DNA of 64,000 bases. It comes from Hypomyces perniciosus (lineage: Eukaryota > Ascomycota > Sordariomycetes > Hypocreales > Hypocreaceae). Shown here piece after piece: positions 33,723 through 44,438 of this stretch. Location: NCBI GenBank assembly GCA_008477525.1, contig SPDT01000005.1, forward strand, positions 992,001 through 1,056,000, read 5' to 3'. Made by a program: the position numbers and the translations under genes. The notes below the pieces were generated by a model that was not told the DNA's origin, made no database searches, and saw only the letters and a program-made list of their open reading frames with translations. Within the stretch, counting starts at the first letter, position 1. Each line of letters opens with the position of its first letter.

Positions 33723-36204
33723 TAGGTAGTATGAAGTAGTAGTAACGGGAAGGGCATATGTGCGTCCGCAAAAAGTGCAGCAATTTGCTCAATCACAGCT
33801 TGGCTGAAGGTGAAACACAGCCCAAGTCCACATAGAGAGAGGCTGGCTGGCGGAGCAGGGAGTACTACTTTGTACTACGAAGTATATACGACTGGTAATG
33901 TAATAGAAGCCTCCACAGAAAATCATATTGATAGAGGAGAGGGGCAGGCCGCGTGTTTTATCCAGATGGCTGCATAAGGCTATTCATACATAACAGCAGA
34001 GAAATCTAGAAACTTGGAAGTGGAGGCGACGAACTAGAACTTATGGCTGGGCAAAGAGGAGTGATCAGCTGTTTATTGCGGGGTGTGTTTTCTTTCTTTT
34101 TTCTTCTTTTTTTTTTCGCTAGTACGGCTAGGATCAAGGGGCGTGTGCGAAAGATAATCGAATTGATTGAAGTAAAGGCAACATCATCGGGCCGGCCTCC
34201 TTTTGTGGCCTCCCGTCTATTTCTGTTTCAGAGGCGGCCTGCTTACCGGCCTGGCACTCATTGTTTCTACATGTTTGGCATTTCTCATCCAGCCACTATG
34301 GCGTTGGCTTATAGTTAAAGAGACGACGATGGCTGAAAAAGAAGCTCAGCTGGAGCCATTGTTAAGAAACTGGCTCGATGTATTACTTCGTACCTACTCT
34401 GCACTCCGTCAAGTGATACACGTATTAAAGATAGTGCCAAGTGGACCAGTCCTAGCATCAAGTTGACGTTATTCCCAGATTGGGCAAGCAATTTCGGTGT
34501 ATCCTTTAAGACCGCCGGCTAGGGATTAAAGTGATAGAACTCCGTACTCCGTAGTGGTGCCACTAGCATCAAAGAACGACTTACAGGAAAGAATACCATA
34601 ACTGGCGGGCCAATACGTCTGGAATAACAATATAAGACGACGAGAGATTACTGGACGATTGGCGAAATACATACAATTCTAGGCCACAAAGATGAAACGG
34701 AAGGATAATGCTGCCTGCAGAGCACCGAACATTGCTTCGCCCTCGCTACACCGAGAAAAAGCCCAACAGAAGGCGCTCAGGTCCGTGAGATGAGGAGCAA
34801 GGTCTAGCATGTTATGACGAATCCCAGAAGTGATACTTCGTATATCCGATTCATAGGATGCGAAACGGCGATTGGCTGCACGGATAAGTTGTGGAACCAC
34901 GAGACCAGGCGATATTGGAGGATGATTCCGTGGAACAGCACAGCACAGCGTTCAGAGAGTGTACTTACGAGTGCTGTCTTCATCGCCGAAATAGGATCGT
35001 AACATTAAAGACGAAGAAGTATTACCTAGGGAAATATATTGTCTCGGGATACATACCAACGTCGCATTCGCACATGCGCATAATAATACCCACCTAAGCG
35101 TGTGTGAAGCTCTCGCGGGGTAACCGCAAACTCCACCTGGTTCGGTGGTTTTAATAGCTGTGCGCCCAGCCTGATGAGACTTGGATAGCATCAATCCATT
35201 GCAATGAGCCTTACGGAGACGAGAGGTTGCCTCTGCTGCACCCCGCATCCGGGTGATGATACATACAGCTGTAATATCGTTGTGCAAGAATCGTACAGGA
35301 GGTGCAGCAGCAAAGACCAGCCATTTTTTATCTTCTCTTCCCTGGCCAGAGCCCTGCCGATAACGAGTTACTCGCACTCGCACAATGACGCACGCACGCC
35401 ATCAGAGCCTGTCAGCTCGCTGTCTATAGGCTACCAAGCGTCGCAGGAGATGACGAAGGGGCAACCACGCGGAATTCCACAGAGATTAGTGCAGTTTCAG
35501 GGACAGATGCCCCCCGCTGTGCCACAGTGAGCTTGTTTGATGGGGCCCCTGGGGGAGCTGGGCAACTGGTTGGCTGGGGCACAATATGCCTGCAGCAATC
35601 AAGCGGGCTCTCAAGACAAGGGGTACAGATAGGACGCCTCTCCTGAAAGGACCTAACCTGGAGTCTTTTTAAGATTCATTGATATCGGTCTTTTTCACGG
35701 AGAACATGCACCAGTATAGCAAAAGGAAATTAGAGAAAATTGTTGGAACAAAGCACAGAGTGGTAGTACCTGAATTGTTGGTGAGAGTCAGCATTTAACT
35801 GGCAGAAGCGTAAGGGGGCATATATAAGCACCAGAGCTGCAATGCTACATTGAGTGATGATATTGTCAGCACAAGGAACAATTAGACAGCAGTACGAAGT
35901 ACATAGTAGTATCACAACTCCAGGCGGCCCATAAGCCCCAAGCCTCAAAGCCAAGTTCTCAGCCAAGATTACAATAATCCAGGGATTCCGTAAGTGCATC
36001 CACACCAGCAGAAGAAATAAAAAAAAGAAGGCGATGTTGACGTGGCTCGAGATTAAAAGAACCTCAATAAAGTGGAACGAGACCCAACCTTGTTCTCTGC
36101 CCTTGCACAGGATACCTAGGACCTCACGCTGCAGAAACAAGGCATAGAGAAGTAACGTGAGCCCTTCTCTGCCGCAACAAGAAAGAAAAGGACGCAGCGG
36201 CTCT

Positions 36205-36283
36205 CGATACTACTCGTAATACATAGTACGAAGTACGGAGTAATGTGTAATACCGAGTAGTACTCCGTAATAGTACTCGTATG
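36205..36283. repeat. cluster of inverted TACTCCGTA-type words
   Basis: TACGGAGTA at 36234-36242 and TACTCCGTA at 36261-36269 form a 9-base stem with an 18-base spacer, flanked by TACTCGTA at about 36210 and 36274 and by TACGAAGTA just before. The whole segment could fold into nested hairpins. Confidence 0.8.
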
Positions 36284-37130
36284 TGCAACGGTTTGCAAGT
36301 CGGACAGCAGCAAGAGGCGCACAAGCTGCATTGTTTACTCGTTTCACCACACTTGAAGAGAGCCTCCAAGTAGTAATACGACGTTCAGCGGCCAGCCCGA
36401 GAATTGCTTCCCCCTGATTCTTGATTCGAAACTATGGGAGTCTATCGATATGCGCCCTGGAAATCGAAACAACATTGATTTATTTCCACTCCTATCATGG
36501 CTCCCTGTTCTTCTCTGTTCGGACTCCACGGATGACAGCCCTTCGTCTCCCTTGTAATAGTACGAGTAGTAGTCATAGTAGTACTAGTGCTCACTAGGCC
36601 TACCCCTCCTAGCCTCTGCTGCCAGCTGCCAGCTGCCAGCTGCCATCGCCCCCAAGCTCGCCACGTACCGCCAGGAACTGCCAGGAACCGCCCTGATTTT
36701 CACGAACCAGCACGATTACAGCGGTTCGCAGTCAAGGCGCCGGTTCCTGGCAGGCTGTTATTGCACGCACCCCCTCTTCTACCACAAACTGTTTGGGAGA
36801 GCCCCAAGTCCAAGCCCAAGATCCCCTCCTCCAATTCACCGTTTCCACTTCAATCTTGCAACCCTGCTCGTATCCAGCTGGCCGGCCTGCTGTCCGTTCC
36901 TTTTTAACGTCGCCCTCTGCGCCCGTGCGGTTCTCGTCTTTCTTCTTGATTCACCGGCCTTTTGCTTGTCGAGACCGCCTTTGAGACCAGCTCTTCTCAC
37001 GCTCCTTTACGTGTCCTCGTCGACACATTCCACTCCTTTGTTTCTTCTTCTCCATCACGGCCTGTGTCCCTTGTTAAAGTGAAAGCAACCGCAAGTTGAG
37101 CGCATCCGGCCGCCGACTGAGCACACAAAG

Positions 37131-37165
37131 TCTCTCGTCTCTCGTCTCTCGTCTCTCGTCTCTCC
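37131..37165 (+). repeat. TCTCTCG heptamer microsatellite
   Basis: Four to five tandem 7-base units about 760-790 bases before the CAP gene ATG, in its pyrimidine-rich promoter or leader. Confidence 0.85.
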
Positions 37166-37921
37166 GGCTTCACGAATAGCGCTTACTTGCAACGTCGCAA
37201 CAGCCTAACGACGACTCAGTCTTGCCTGCTGTCTCACCGCACTTCCTCACATCTCGAAGAGGATCACGTCAGTCTTGATAGTAGTGCTGCCCCAGACTGG
37301 TTCTGAAGGAAAGCCGATTTATACCTACATCTGCCCGCCACTTGGAATCAGGATATTCCCCAGTTGGCAGCTACACATTCAAGGTATGTACATTTTGTTG
37401 GATGAGTCTCGGCACAGTTGGATGTGGACGAGGTTCTGATAGCGCCCCCACCAACGCCTCTATTGTCCATGAAGCAAACAAACCTTTCTTGCTATAACCG
37501 CCACGACGGGCTTGGTACCTCAGGGGCAAGTGCTTCTAATTGCGGACCGAACAATAACCAAGCCGACCACCCGGAAGGCTATTGATGGATGGCTCAATTG
37601 TTTAAGTCCATGCGTTCCGTTGCAGACCATTGTTCGGGTTCGACCATCTATTGTCTTCGCCCGCATTCCTCATTTCCAACACATTCCACAAGATCCCCAG
37701 TTACGGGCCTAGCCACGATACAGCACTGAGAATCGGGTGAACAAATTCTCAGTGAATGGCTGCCGCCTTCCGCTTCTGGCTTTCCCCCATAACGCTTCCG
37801 GCATCGTCATGACACCCATTAACACCAGAATGTGTATTTCGAGAGACTCAAAAGCTGACATATCTCCAGACTTAGAACCAGACGTCCAACTCTTCGAAGA
37901 GAAGACAATCAATCATTCAAG

Positions 37922-39007
37922 ATGAAGTCATCCATCTTCCTCGTCACCACTGGTGCCCTGCTGGCAGCAGCCGGTCCTCTTGGAAAGCGAGTTATGAAGA
38001 CCGAGTTGGTGGTGGAGGTTGTCACGGTTACCGTCACAGTCGATGGCCCCCAGCCCACGGGCGGTGCGGTCTATGTTCAGAACGTGCCACAGTCAACACC
38101 AATCTCGACTCCTCCTCAGCCCACATATGAGGCACCACCTCCAGCTCGCAAGCCCGAGACCAGCGTTAACTCTGCGCCTTCTGCGCCTCCCGCTCCTCCC
38201 ACTCCTTCTCCCGTTTATTCAACAATTGTCTATTCCCCCCCTCCTCAGAGACCTTCTCAACCTGCTCAGGCGCCTGCTCCACCTCCACAGAAGCCTTCGC
38301 CTTCTCCATCTCCATCTCCGTCGCCCTCTGCCACTCCCTCATCTCCTCCACCTCCACCTCCCGCGGCTCCGGCTCAGCCCGCCGGCGGTGATTATCAATC
38401 AACTATGTTGTATCGTCACAACATCCACCGTGCCAATCACTCTGCCGCATATCTCGAGTGGGATGATACCTTGACTCAATACGCTAAGAACACCGCTACC
38501 GGCTGCCACTTCGCGCATGATATGTAAGTTGTTGCCACATGGCATGCGTTAAAGCTCTTATTAACACCTCTACAGGAATCAGGGTAACGGTAACTATGGT
38601 CAAAATCTTGCCAGCTGGGGCTCCAGCGGTGACATTAGTGGCCTGCAGGTCAAGGTGGCGGCTCAAGGTGTTACTGATCAGTGGTATAACGGCGAGGCGA
38701 TGAACTGGCAGTTCTACGGCCTGGACAACCCTCCCAATGGCGTGAACTTTGAGGGTGTCGGTCACTTCACCCAGGTTGTTTGGGCGGGATCCAAGAAGGT
38801 TGGTTGCTACACTGCCTTGTGCCCTGCGGGTACTGTCTCGGCTCTTCCGTCTTGGTATACTGTCTGCGACTACAGCCCTCCTGGTATGTCATGGATGTCT
38901 CCGATCTTTGGGTTTTCTTGTCGCTAACATATTTTGTAGGAAACGTTGGTGGCCAGTACGGCAAAAACGTTCTCAAGCCGTTGGGCCAGGCCATGGTTGT
39001 TGTCTAA
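37922..39007 (+). CDS. secreted CAP/SCP/PR-1 domain protein with proline-rich linker
   Basis: Three exons: 37922-38523, 38576-38883, 38940-39007; 325 residues. It starts with a signal peptide (MKSSIFLVTTGALLAAAGP) and a dibasic KR at about 22-23 that looks like a Kex2 site. A long linker of Pro, Ser, Thr and Ala (about 55-160) suits O-glycosylation. The CAP domain occupies the last 160 residues: YRHNIHRANHSA, LEWDDTLTQYAKNTA, NYGQNLA, GHFTQVVWAGSKKVGC and VCDYSPPGNVGGQY, with the conserved His and Glu positions and four or more Cys. Yeast Pry proteins of this family bind and export sterols, and PR-1-like fungal proteins can act in host interaction; which applies here is unknown. Introns are 52 and 56 bases. 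The long leader suggests regulated expression. Confidence 0.93.
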
Positions 39008-40283
39008 GCCTCTCAACGTGGCATTTGCCTCTTCTTTCTCGTCTATCGCCCTTCCGACAGACCGAAGTACAGATGATACTTCGAATTTCGACCCTTGATG
39101 AATTTCGCTTCTCATTTATACCTTGGCGATGTCGTATTCCACGATCTTCGTTTTTTTCCCTGACTTTTCTTTCTTTCAAAAAACCCCACGAGGAAGGCCA
39201 CTTGGTCGTTTCATCTTTCTTCTTTCCCTCGTGGTCTCTATTGTTGTTTTGGCTCATTGTGCATGGCGTCATTACGATGATACATGACGGATCCGGGCAG
39301 GTGAAAGGGCGCGGAAGGAGGCAGATAGATGCATGCCCATGGTGTGCTGGATTCCGCACATGGGCATTTCAATTCTACCCAGGCGGCAAGGCTTCTCATC
39401 GGCGCCTGTAAACCGATTTGGCGACGGATAGTTGGTAGAGCTAGCATGGGGGGCTTTGGTTTCAGTTACAGTTACATACGGAGACTCGCAGACGCCGGTG
39501 CTCTCATTTAGCTTGTGAATAGATGCGCATCGGAACGCAAACGCTCGCCTTGTTGAGGTGTGTCTCGCCAATAGTTTTGTGCTTTGACCTTGGCTCTTAA
39601 TACGTAAATGACTCAAGATTGTGTCATTCATCGGACTTTAGTAGCGGCTCATGTGCTCCGTACTCCGTCCGCCAAGATATCATCTTGATCTTGGGTAGCA
39701 TTCGGGCCATGGACCGGTCGACCAGGAATAATTATACTCTCCAACGGAGAGTTACCAGCAGTAGTACTTTGTAGGCTCGTTCAGCCACGGGCCCTTGATC
39801 CAATATACCTCGTGGGTAGGTAGATAATTACCACCACATACGAAGTACGAAGCAGTGTAATAGTTGCAGTTATGTAAGTAGATGACTTCTTGCTTCGGAG
39901 GTATCACATCCCGAAATGGCCAAGCTCCGAGAATCAAGGTCACCATCCTTTTTTTTCTTTTTTTTTCTTTGAGTGTGGGTAATGAGTACTGCATGGTTTT
40001 ATTGGGCACGGATATTGGCTTGACAAGCATAGTGTATTCCGATCCTGGTTGCCTGGGCGGTTGGAGGAGAAGTACTATGAGTGAGATGCACGGTGGTTGT
40101 ATCGATGTGTTGGCAGGGGTTGAAGGAGTGGAGAGCGTGATTACTATGTGGTGAGGTGTCGACGTGTTGCCAGCTATCGCTGGTGAGAATACTAATCTTG
40201 TTATCTTGTCTGCCTACCTATGTGAAGTGTGCCGAGAACCGAAAGTAGTGGGCTAGGCAGTGACTAATGAGGCTGTCGCGAGT

Positions 40284-40302
40284 CTATATATATATATATA
40301 TT
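40284..40302. repeat. TA dinucleotide microsatellite
   Basis: About nine TA units in the repeat-rich intergenic region. Confidence 0.85.
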
Positions 40303-40944
40303 GAGAGTGCTGCGGATATTCGGCTTTACCTGAGGCTGACGAGAGAGCATCTTGCAAGCAAGACATGAAGGGGGAGGAGCTGAGTTGATCCGAGCGAGCT
40401 TGATGGATGAATCTATCCTCCCACGAGGGTATGAAGTCGATAGCGTGGCACTTGTGAGTAGTACAGATCCCCGTACATACATACATACCCAGCATGCGGG
40501 CTTTCTGCATGCGACATGTGATACGATAGTAGTAGAGGTAGTAGTAGTACGAAGTAGTACGAAGTAGGATGACTGACCAAGGTATCATCGGTGGACGGGC
40601 CGAATGAAATTCTAGATCGAGATATTTATTGTGTAGGTATTATTAATATATTACCAAGACGCAGGAATACCGGAGCGTTGACGAGAAATAGCAGTGGTGA
40701 TTAATAACGAGTGGATAATTACTGGCGAAAAATACTAATCAGGTGTGTGTTGGATGGATGGGCGGTATTTCCGTCAAACCGCCCTCCGTTTGTTTTGTCC
40801 GGGCCGAGCGGTACTCCACTGCGGAAGTCCGATGCGCAGGAAAGGGTATACATATTAGAGAGAGAGAGACATGATAATACTGCTGTAGTAGTGTCCAAAA
40901 GGGAGGATTATTCTGCATTGAACTGTCACTATAGTATCTACGCG

Positions 40945-40978
40945 TATGGTATGGTATGGTATGGTATGGTATGGTATG
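40945..40978 (+). repeat. TATGG pentamer microsatellite
   Basis: Six or seven near-perfect tandem 5-base units, followed by degenerate GTGTG and TGTGG repeats to about 41010. Confidence 0.9.
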
Positions 40979-41428
40979 CATCTGTGGTGTGTGTCTGTGG
41001 TGTGTGGTATGGGCACCGTTTTCTCATCTTGTCTGCATGCGTGCATAATGCGCCTTCGGAGAGCTGGAGACATTCCATCCGATCGTGTTAGCCAGCACAA
41101 TACGGAGTGCGGAGAGCGGAAGAGTGCCGATCCAGATGGACAGACAGACAAACAGACAAAAACAAGAAAAAAAAAAGAAGAAAAAAAAGAAGAGTCAAGG
41201 TTTCGGTATTAAGAAATAAAAATAAAATAAAACATTGCATGAATCATACATGTACTGTTTCAATCAATCGCCATGGAAATGGAAACCTCATGTGCATTAT
41301 CTTCTATCGCCGAATTTTCTCGGCGCACAGCTTGCCAAGTGGGTGGTGGGCTCGGGCACGCCTTCATCGGGTTTAGGAGATGCTGAAAACCCTCGTTACT
41401 CCCGGCGGCTTGATAATCGCCCCGAAGG

Positions 41429-41480
41429 TACTCCGTACTTCGTAGTACTTCGTAGTACTACTCCGTGTGTACTTCGTACG
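41429..41480. repeat. tandem cluster of TACTCCGTA and TACTTCGTA words
   Basis: Within 52 bases there are TACTCCGTA, two TACTTCGTA, TACTCCGTG and a further TACTTCGTA, overlapping or separated by a few bases. The variants differ by a single C to T change in the centre. Confidence 0.85.
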
Positions 41481-42029
41481 AGCATGAGCATGATAATAGG
41501 TAGTATTATGATTCAAAACGTCTTCTCGCATGCGGATATGCCCCTTCGGTCCGCACTTGGCCGAGCGTCCCGCCATTCGGCCTTTTCTCTCCCCGTATCG
41601 TATTGTCATCGCTCTGCAGCGGTTTTTGCCCTGATGACGGGTTTTGTTCCCTATTGGATAGCGCATAGTAGTGTTTATTTGTGTAGTAGTACTCCGTATG
41701 TATTTTCAGAGATGCCGACGGAGAGTTTTGCGAAGGAAGAAGCACATGCCTACGAAGTACTCCGTACTCCTACTCCATACATAACTACAAATTACATATT
41801 ACATACATATTACGAAGTACATACATACAAATAATGCTCCGTTTTGCGCACGGGCCATATATTTGAAATCATGTTGCTAATATTACTACCACTTAATACC
41901 TACGCTCCTCGGCGCATTAATGTTTGCTGAGCTGGGCTGAGCTGAGAGGCTGATTGATGAATGAGATGAGTGAGACTGAGACCAACCTATGAGCCGTTTT
42001 TTAATAGTACTAGTAAGTAGTAGTAGTAG

Positions 42030-42053
42030 TGCTCCGTACTCCGTACTCCGTAC
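42030..42053. repeat. triple tandem CTCCGTA words
   Basis: GCTCCGTACTCCGTACTCCGTAC: three overlapping copies at 7-base spacing, followed directly by an AAT triplet run. Confidence 0.85.
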
Positions 42054-42374
42054 ATAATAATAATAATAATAAAACAACAATAATAATCACATTCATAATA
42101 CTCCGAACTTAACCGTAAAAAAGGAAATGCTCCATCTACATTTGGCTCCCCCCCCCCCCCTTCGCTACGAGTAGGCCGGACAATCGGACTCTAACTAGAC
42201 AAAATGCTAAACTCCGGGGAGGTGTGTCGCCCTTCTCCTCTCCCACCCCGGCTTGCTGGCTGGCTTGTTGGTTTGCTGGCAGGCTGGCTATTATTATGTA
42301 TGTACTCCGTTAGGTAGCTGGAGCTTATATAGAGACATCCCCGAGACGTGCTCCATACCAACCCTCTCCCTCCT

Positions 42375-42412
<38 letters not shown>
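42375..42412 (+). repeat. CTCCTG hexamer microsatellite
   Basis: About six perfect tandem 6-base units in intergenic DNA. Confidence 0.9.
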
Positions 42413-42818
42413 ATACTCTTTTGCCATCGTTTCCGTTTCCCCACTGGATTCGTAATCGGAAACATTTCGATGGCGTTTTTGCTCCTGACGATAACCACGA
42501 CTCCTCCTGCTGCTATATAAAGGAAGGGTGTTGGATGTACTACTACTACTACTACTACTATCCCCCACCCACTAACTATTCTTCGAGGAGACAAAAAAGT
42601 CGACGCACCCTGGCTAGCTTTTAAGTTATTACACGTAATTTAATACTACGACGACCCAATCCGACTAATACGCATTTACATTAACATTCATACGGCACTC
42701 GGCCCGGCGGCGACGCGGACTTCGGGATTCGAGCGACATACCATTCATTCATCGCTATCGACAATCTCTATAAACAAAATACGCAGCAATATAGTATCCA
42801 GATAAAGGAGAACAGAGA

Positions 42819-43142
42819 ATGGCCACTGATACCGAGACGCTCTCCTTGCCTACTACCACAGCCCCGACTGATGTCGCCATGTCGCCATGCATGCCACACG
42901 ACCAACAGAGCCCCGGAGGAGCGGACTGGAACGCCGATGAGTGGGACGCCAATATTCCTTCCGGGATTCACATCCCAACAAAACTCTCCGAATGCAACGG
43001 TTGCCACGACGGTGGACAGAACCCCATGGTCATGAGGATGAACCACGAACAACACCAGCATCAATATCAGCAACATCAGGAGGAGGAGGAGGAGGAGGAG
43101 GAAAGCGACACTTTGATGGGCAAGTACGTCGTCCAAGAATGA
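42819..43142 (+). CDS. orphan acidic hypothetical protein
   Basis: An uninterrupted 107-codon frame with a reasonable ATG context. I recognise no family. The protein has a Ser/Thr/Pro-rich start, a segment CNGCHDGG, a His/Gln-rich stretch and a run of eight Glu coded by GAG triplets (about 43078-43100), then SDTLMGKYVVQE. The antisense strand is open over the same region, so coding is uncertain. Its stop is 194 bases before the DUF3237 start; it could be leader sequence of that gene. Confidence 0.3.
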   Translation: MATDTETLSLPTTTAPTDVAMSPCMPHDQQSPGGADWNADEWDANIPSGIHIPTKLSECNGCHDGGQNPMVMRMNHEQHQHQYQQHQEEEEEEEESDTLMGKYVVQE

Positions 43143-43335
43143 ATGAATGATGATATCCGGCCGGGCCACACTCCACAATCCGGGGCGGAAGCAAGAATTC
43201 ATTAAAATCTTTCGAAATATCTTAAACGCAGAGGGTAGGCTAACATCCGACCTGTTGCTGTCGTCTTCTAGGAGCGTAGAGGAGTCCTGCAAGCGAGCCC
43301 TTGACCACTTCCCGTGTCCGACGGTGGCATTTCCC

Positions 43336-43931
43336 ATGCCCACTCTCGAGTTCGATTTCCGCATCGCTGTTGCACTGAATCCGGAGCCGTCAAGAATCGA
43401 GAGCAGTATCCAGAAGGAGATTACCACGATCAAAGGCGGCATGTGGTCCGGATCGTTTGGCAATGGACGAGTCCTGGTAGGGTAGCCCCCGTGATATAGT
43501 CCGTTTTATGATAAAATGTTCCGCCCATCTGACACATCATAGGCTGGCGGATATGACCTCGGCCAGGCACGCGGTTTCAGGCCGATCCGAATCGTTGAAG
43601 GCGCCTTTGTCCTGCAGACGACAGACCAACCCCCGGCGTTGTTGGAGATGCGCACCCGAGGCTCCCTGTCAGGCCCATGCGAAGTGCTTGACACGCTGCT
43701 GAGCGCCCGCGAGTCCAAGGAGAACATTGATCCACGCCAATATGGCTTCCGCACTTTCGCCACGGTCAAGACATCCGACAAGCGATATGCCGAGTTTGTC
43801 AACTGCAGTCTTTGGGTTGCCAGCGGCGTGTGGCGGGGCGAGGAGTTGATTATCGAGTGAGTGGCCTTCTGAGGCGTCGTGATAGTATGTGTTTGCTGAC
43901 AGCCGTGTGTAGCTCCTATCGCCTGACTTGA
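43336..43931 (+). CDS. DUF3237 (UPF0311) family protein
   Basis: Three exons: 43336-43476, 43543-43856, 43913-43931; 157 residues. It begins MPTLEFDFRIAV, the usual DUF3237 opening, and continues with GMWSGSFGNGRVLAGGYDLGQ across the first junction, RIVEGAFVLQTTDQPPALLEMRTRG and YGFRTFATVKTSDKRYAEFVNCSLWVASG. The family is a small beta-barrel of unknown biochemical role found in bacteria and fungi. I chose the last splice (GTGAGT donor, TAG acceptor) because it gives the typical end ...LIIDSYRLT. Without it the frame stops at once after LIIE. The frame is open upstream of the chosen ATG, so a longer N-terminus is possible. Confidence 0.85.
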
Positions 43932-44438
43932 CGAAAAAATACATATCCAACAGAGGAAAAGAGGAGCGAGAACGACACATCAACACCAACACAATCCAAA
44001 CATGACCGCCACAAAACAAATAAAAAGCAGTCGGGTCAGCACTGCTGTGTTCCACCAAGTAACGGATCCCCGATGGCTCACCGGGTGACGACAGATCCGC
44101 GGAGTTTTGGCTGAAAGCGAGGAGTCTGGATCCAAGGCATTGTCATTTTTTGGCGGTTAAGGTTGCATTGGGATCGGCGCATAACGGGTTTCTTTTTGAT
44201 AAGGCGGCAAAGGGTAGGAAGGGAGGGATGTCACCAATAAAATCGAAACACAAAAACATCACCAAGCTCGTTTGTGTGTGCTTGGTCGGGCCATGCGGGA
44301 AGCCTGTAGGTTGGTTAGCAAAAAGCCAGTTGATTTCATGGCGTTGTGACCACTTACTCACTGTATCGACTTGTCCGTGAACTTCTTGTAGTGAACCCCC
44401 AGTGTTCATCTTTGTCTCTGTTGCAAGTCGAGAACTCT
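43932..44438. other. intergenic region between convergent genes
   Basis: 507 bases with the 3' ends of the DUF3237 gene and POP7. No gene seen. Confidence 0.5.

Larger units (their letters stand above)
32464..37921. other. gene-poor, repeat-rich intergenic region
   Basis: No coding region with domain or splice support in 5.4 kb. It is dotted with TACTCCGTA/TACGGAGTA words and their palindromic extensions (33708-33722, 34539-34553, 36205-36283). From about 36600 it becomes pyrimidine-rich, with AGCTGCC repeats at 36624-36645 and TCTCTCG repeats at 37131-37165. That part is probably the promoter and long leader of the CAP gene. A possible leader intron could begin with GTATGT at 37384. Confidence 0.5.
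39008..42818. other. gene-poor, microsatellite-rich intergenic region
   Basis: 3.8 kb without a convincing gene. It contains an unusual density of simple repeats (TA run 40284-40302, TATGG 40945-40978, AAT run 42055-42072, poly-C 42148-42160, CTCCTG 42375-42412, TAC 42538-42559) and the densest clusters of TACTCCGTA words (41429-41480, 42030-42053). The first part should be the 3' UTR of the CAP gene. Confidence 0.5.

Noticed and set aside
42768..43463. 231-codon minus-strand frame with a Leu run
   Set aside because: The Leu run is the antisense of the GAG repeat, and the frame crosses exon 1 of the DUF3237 gene.
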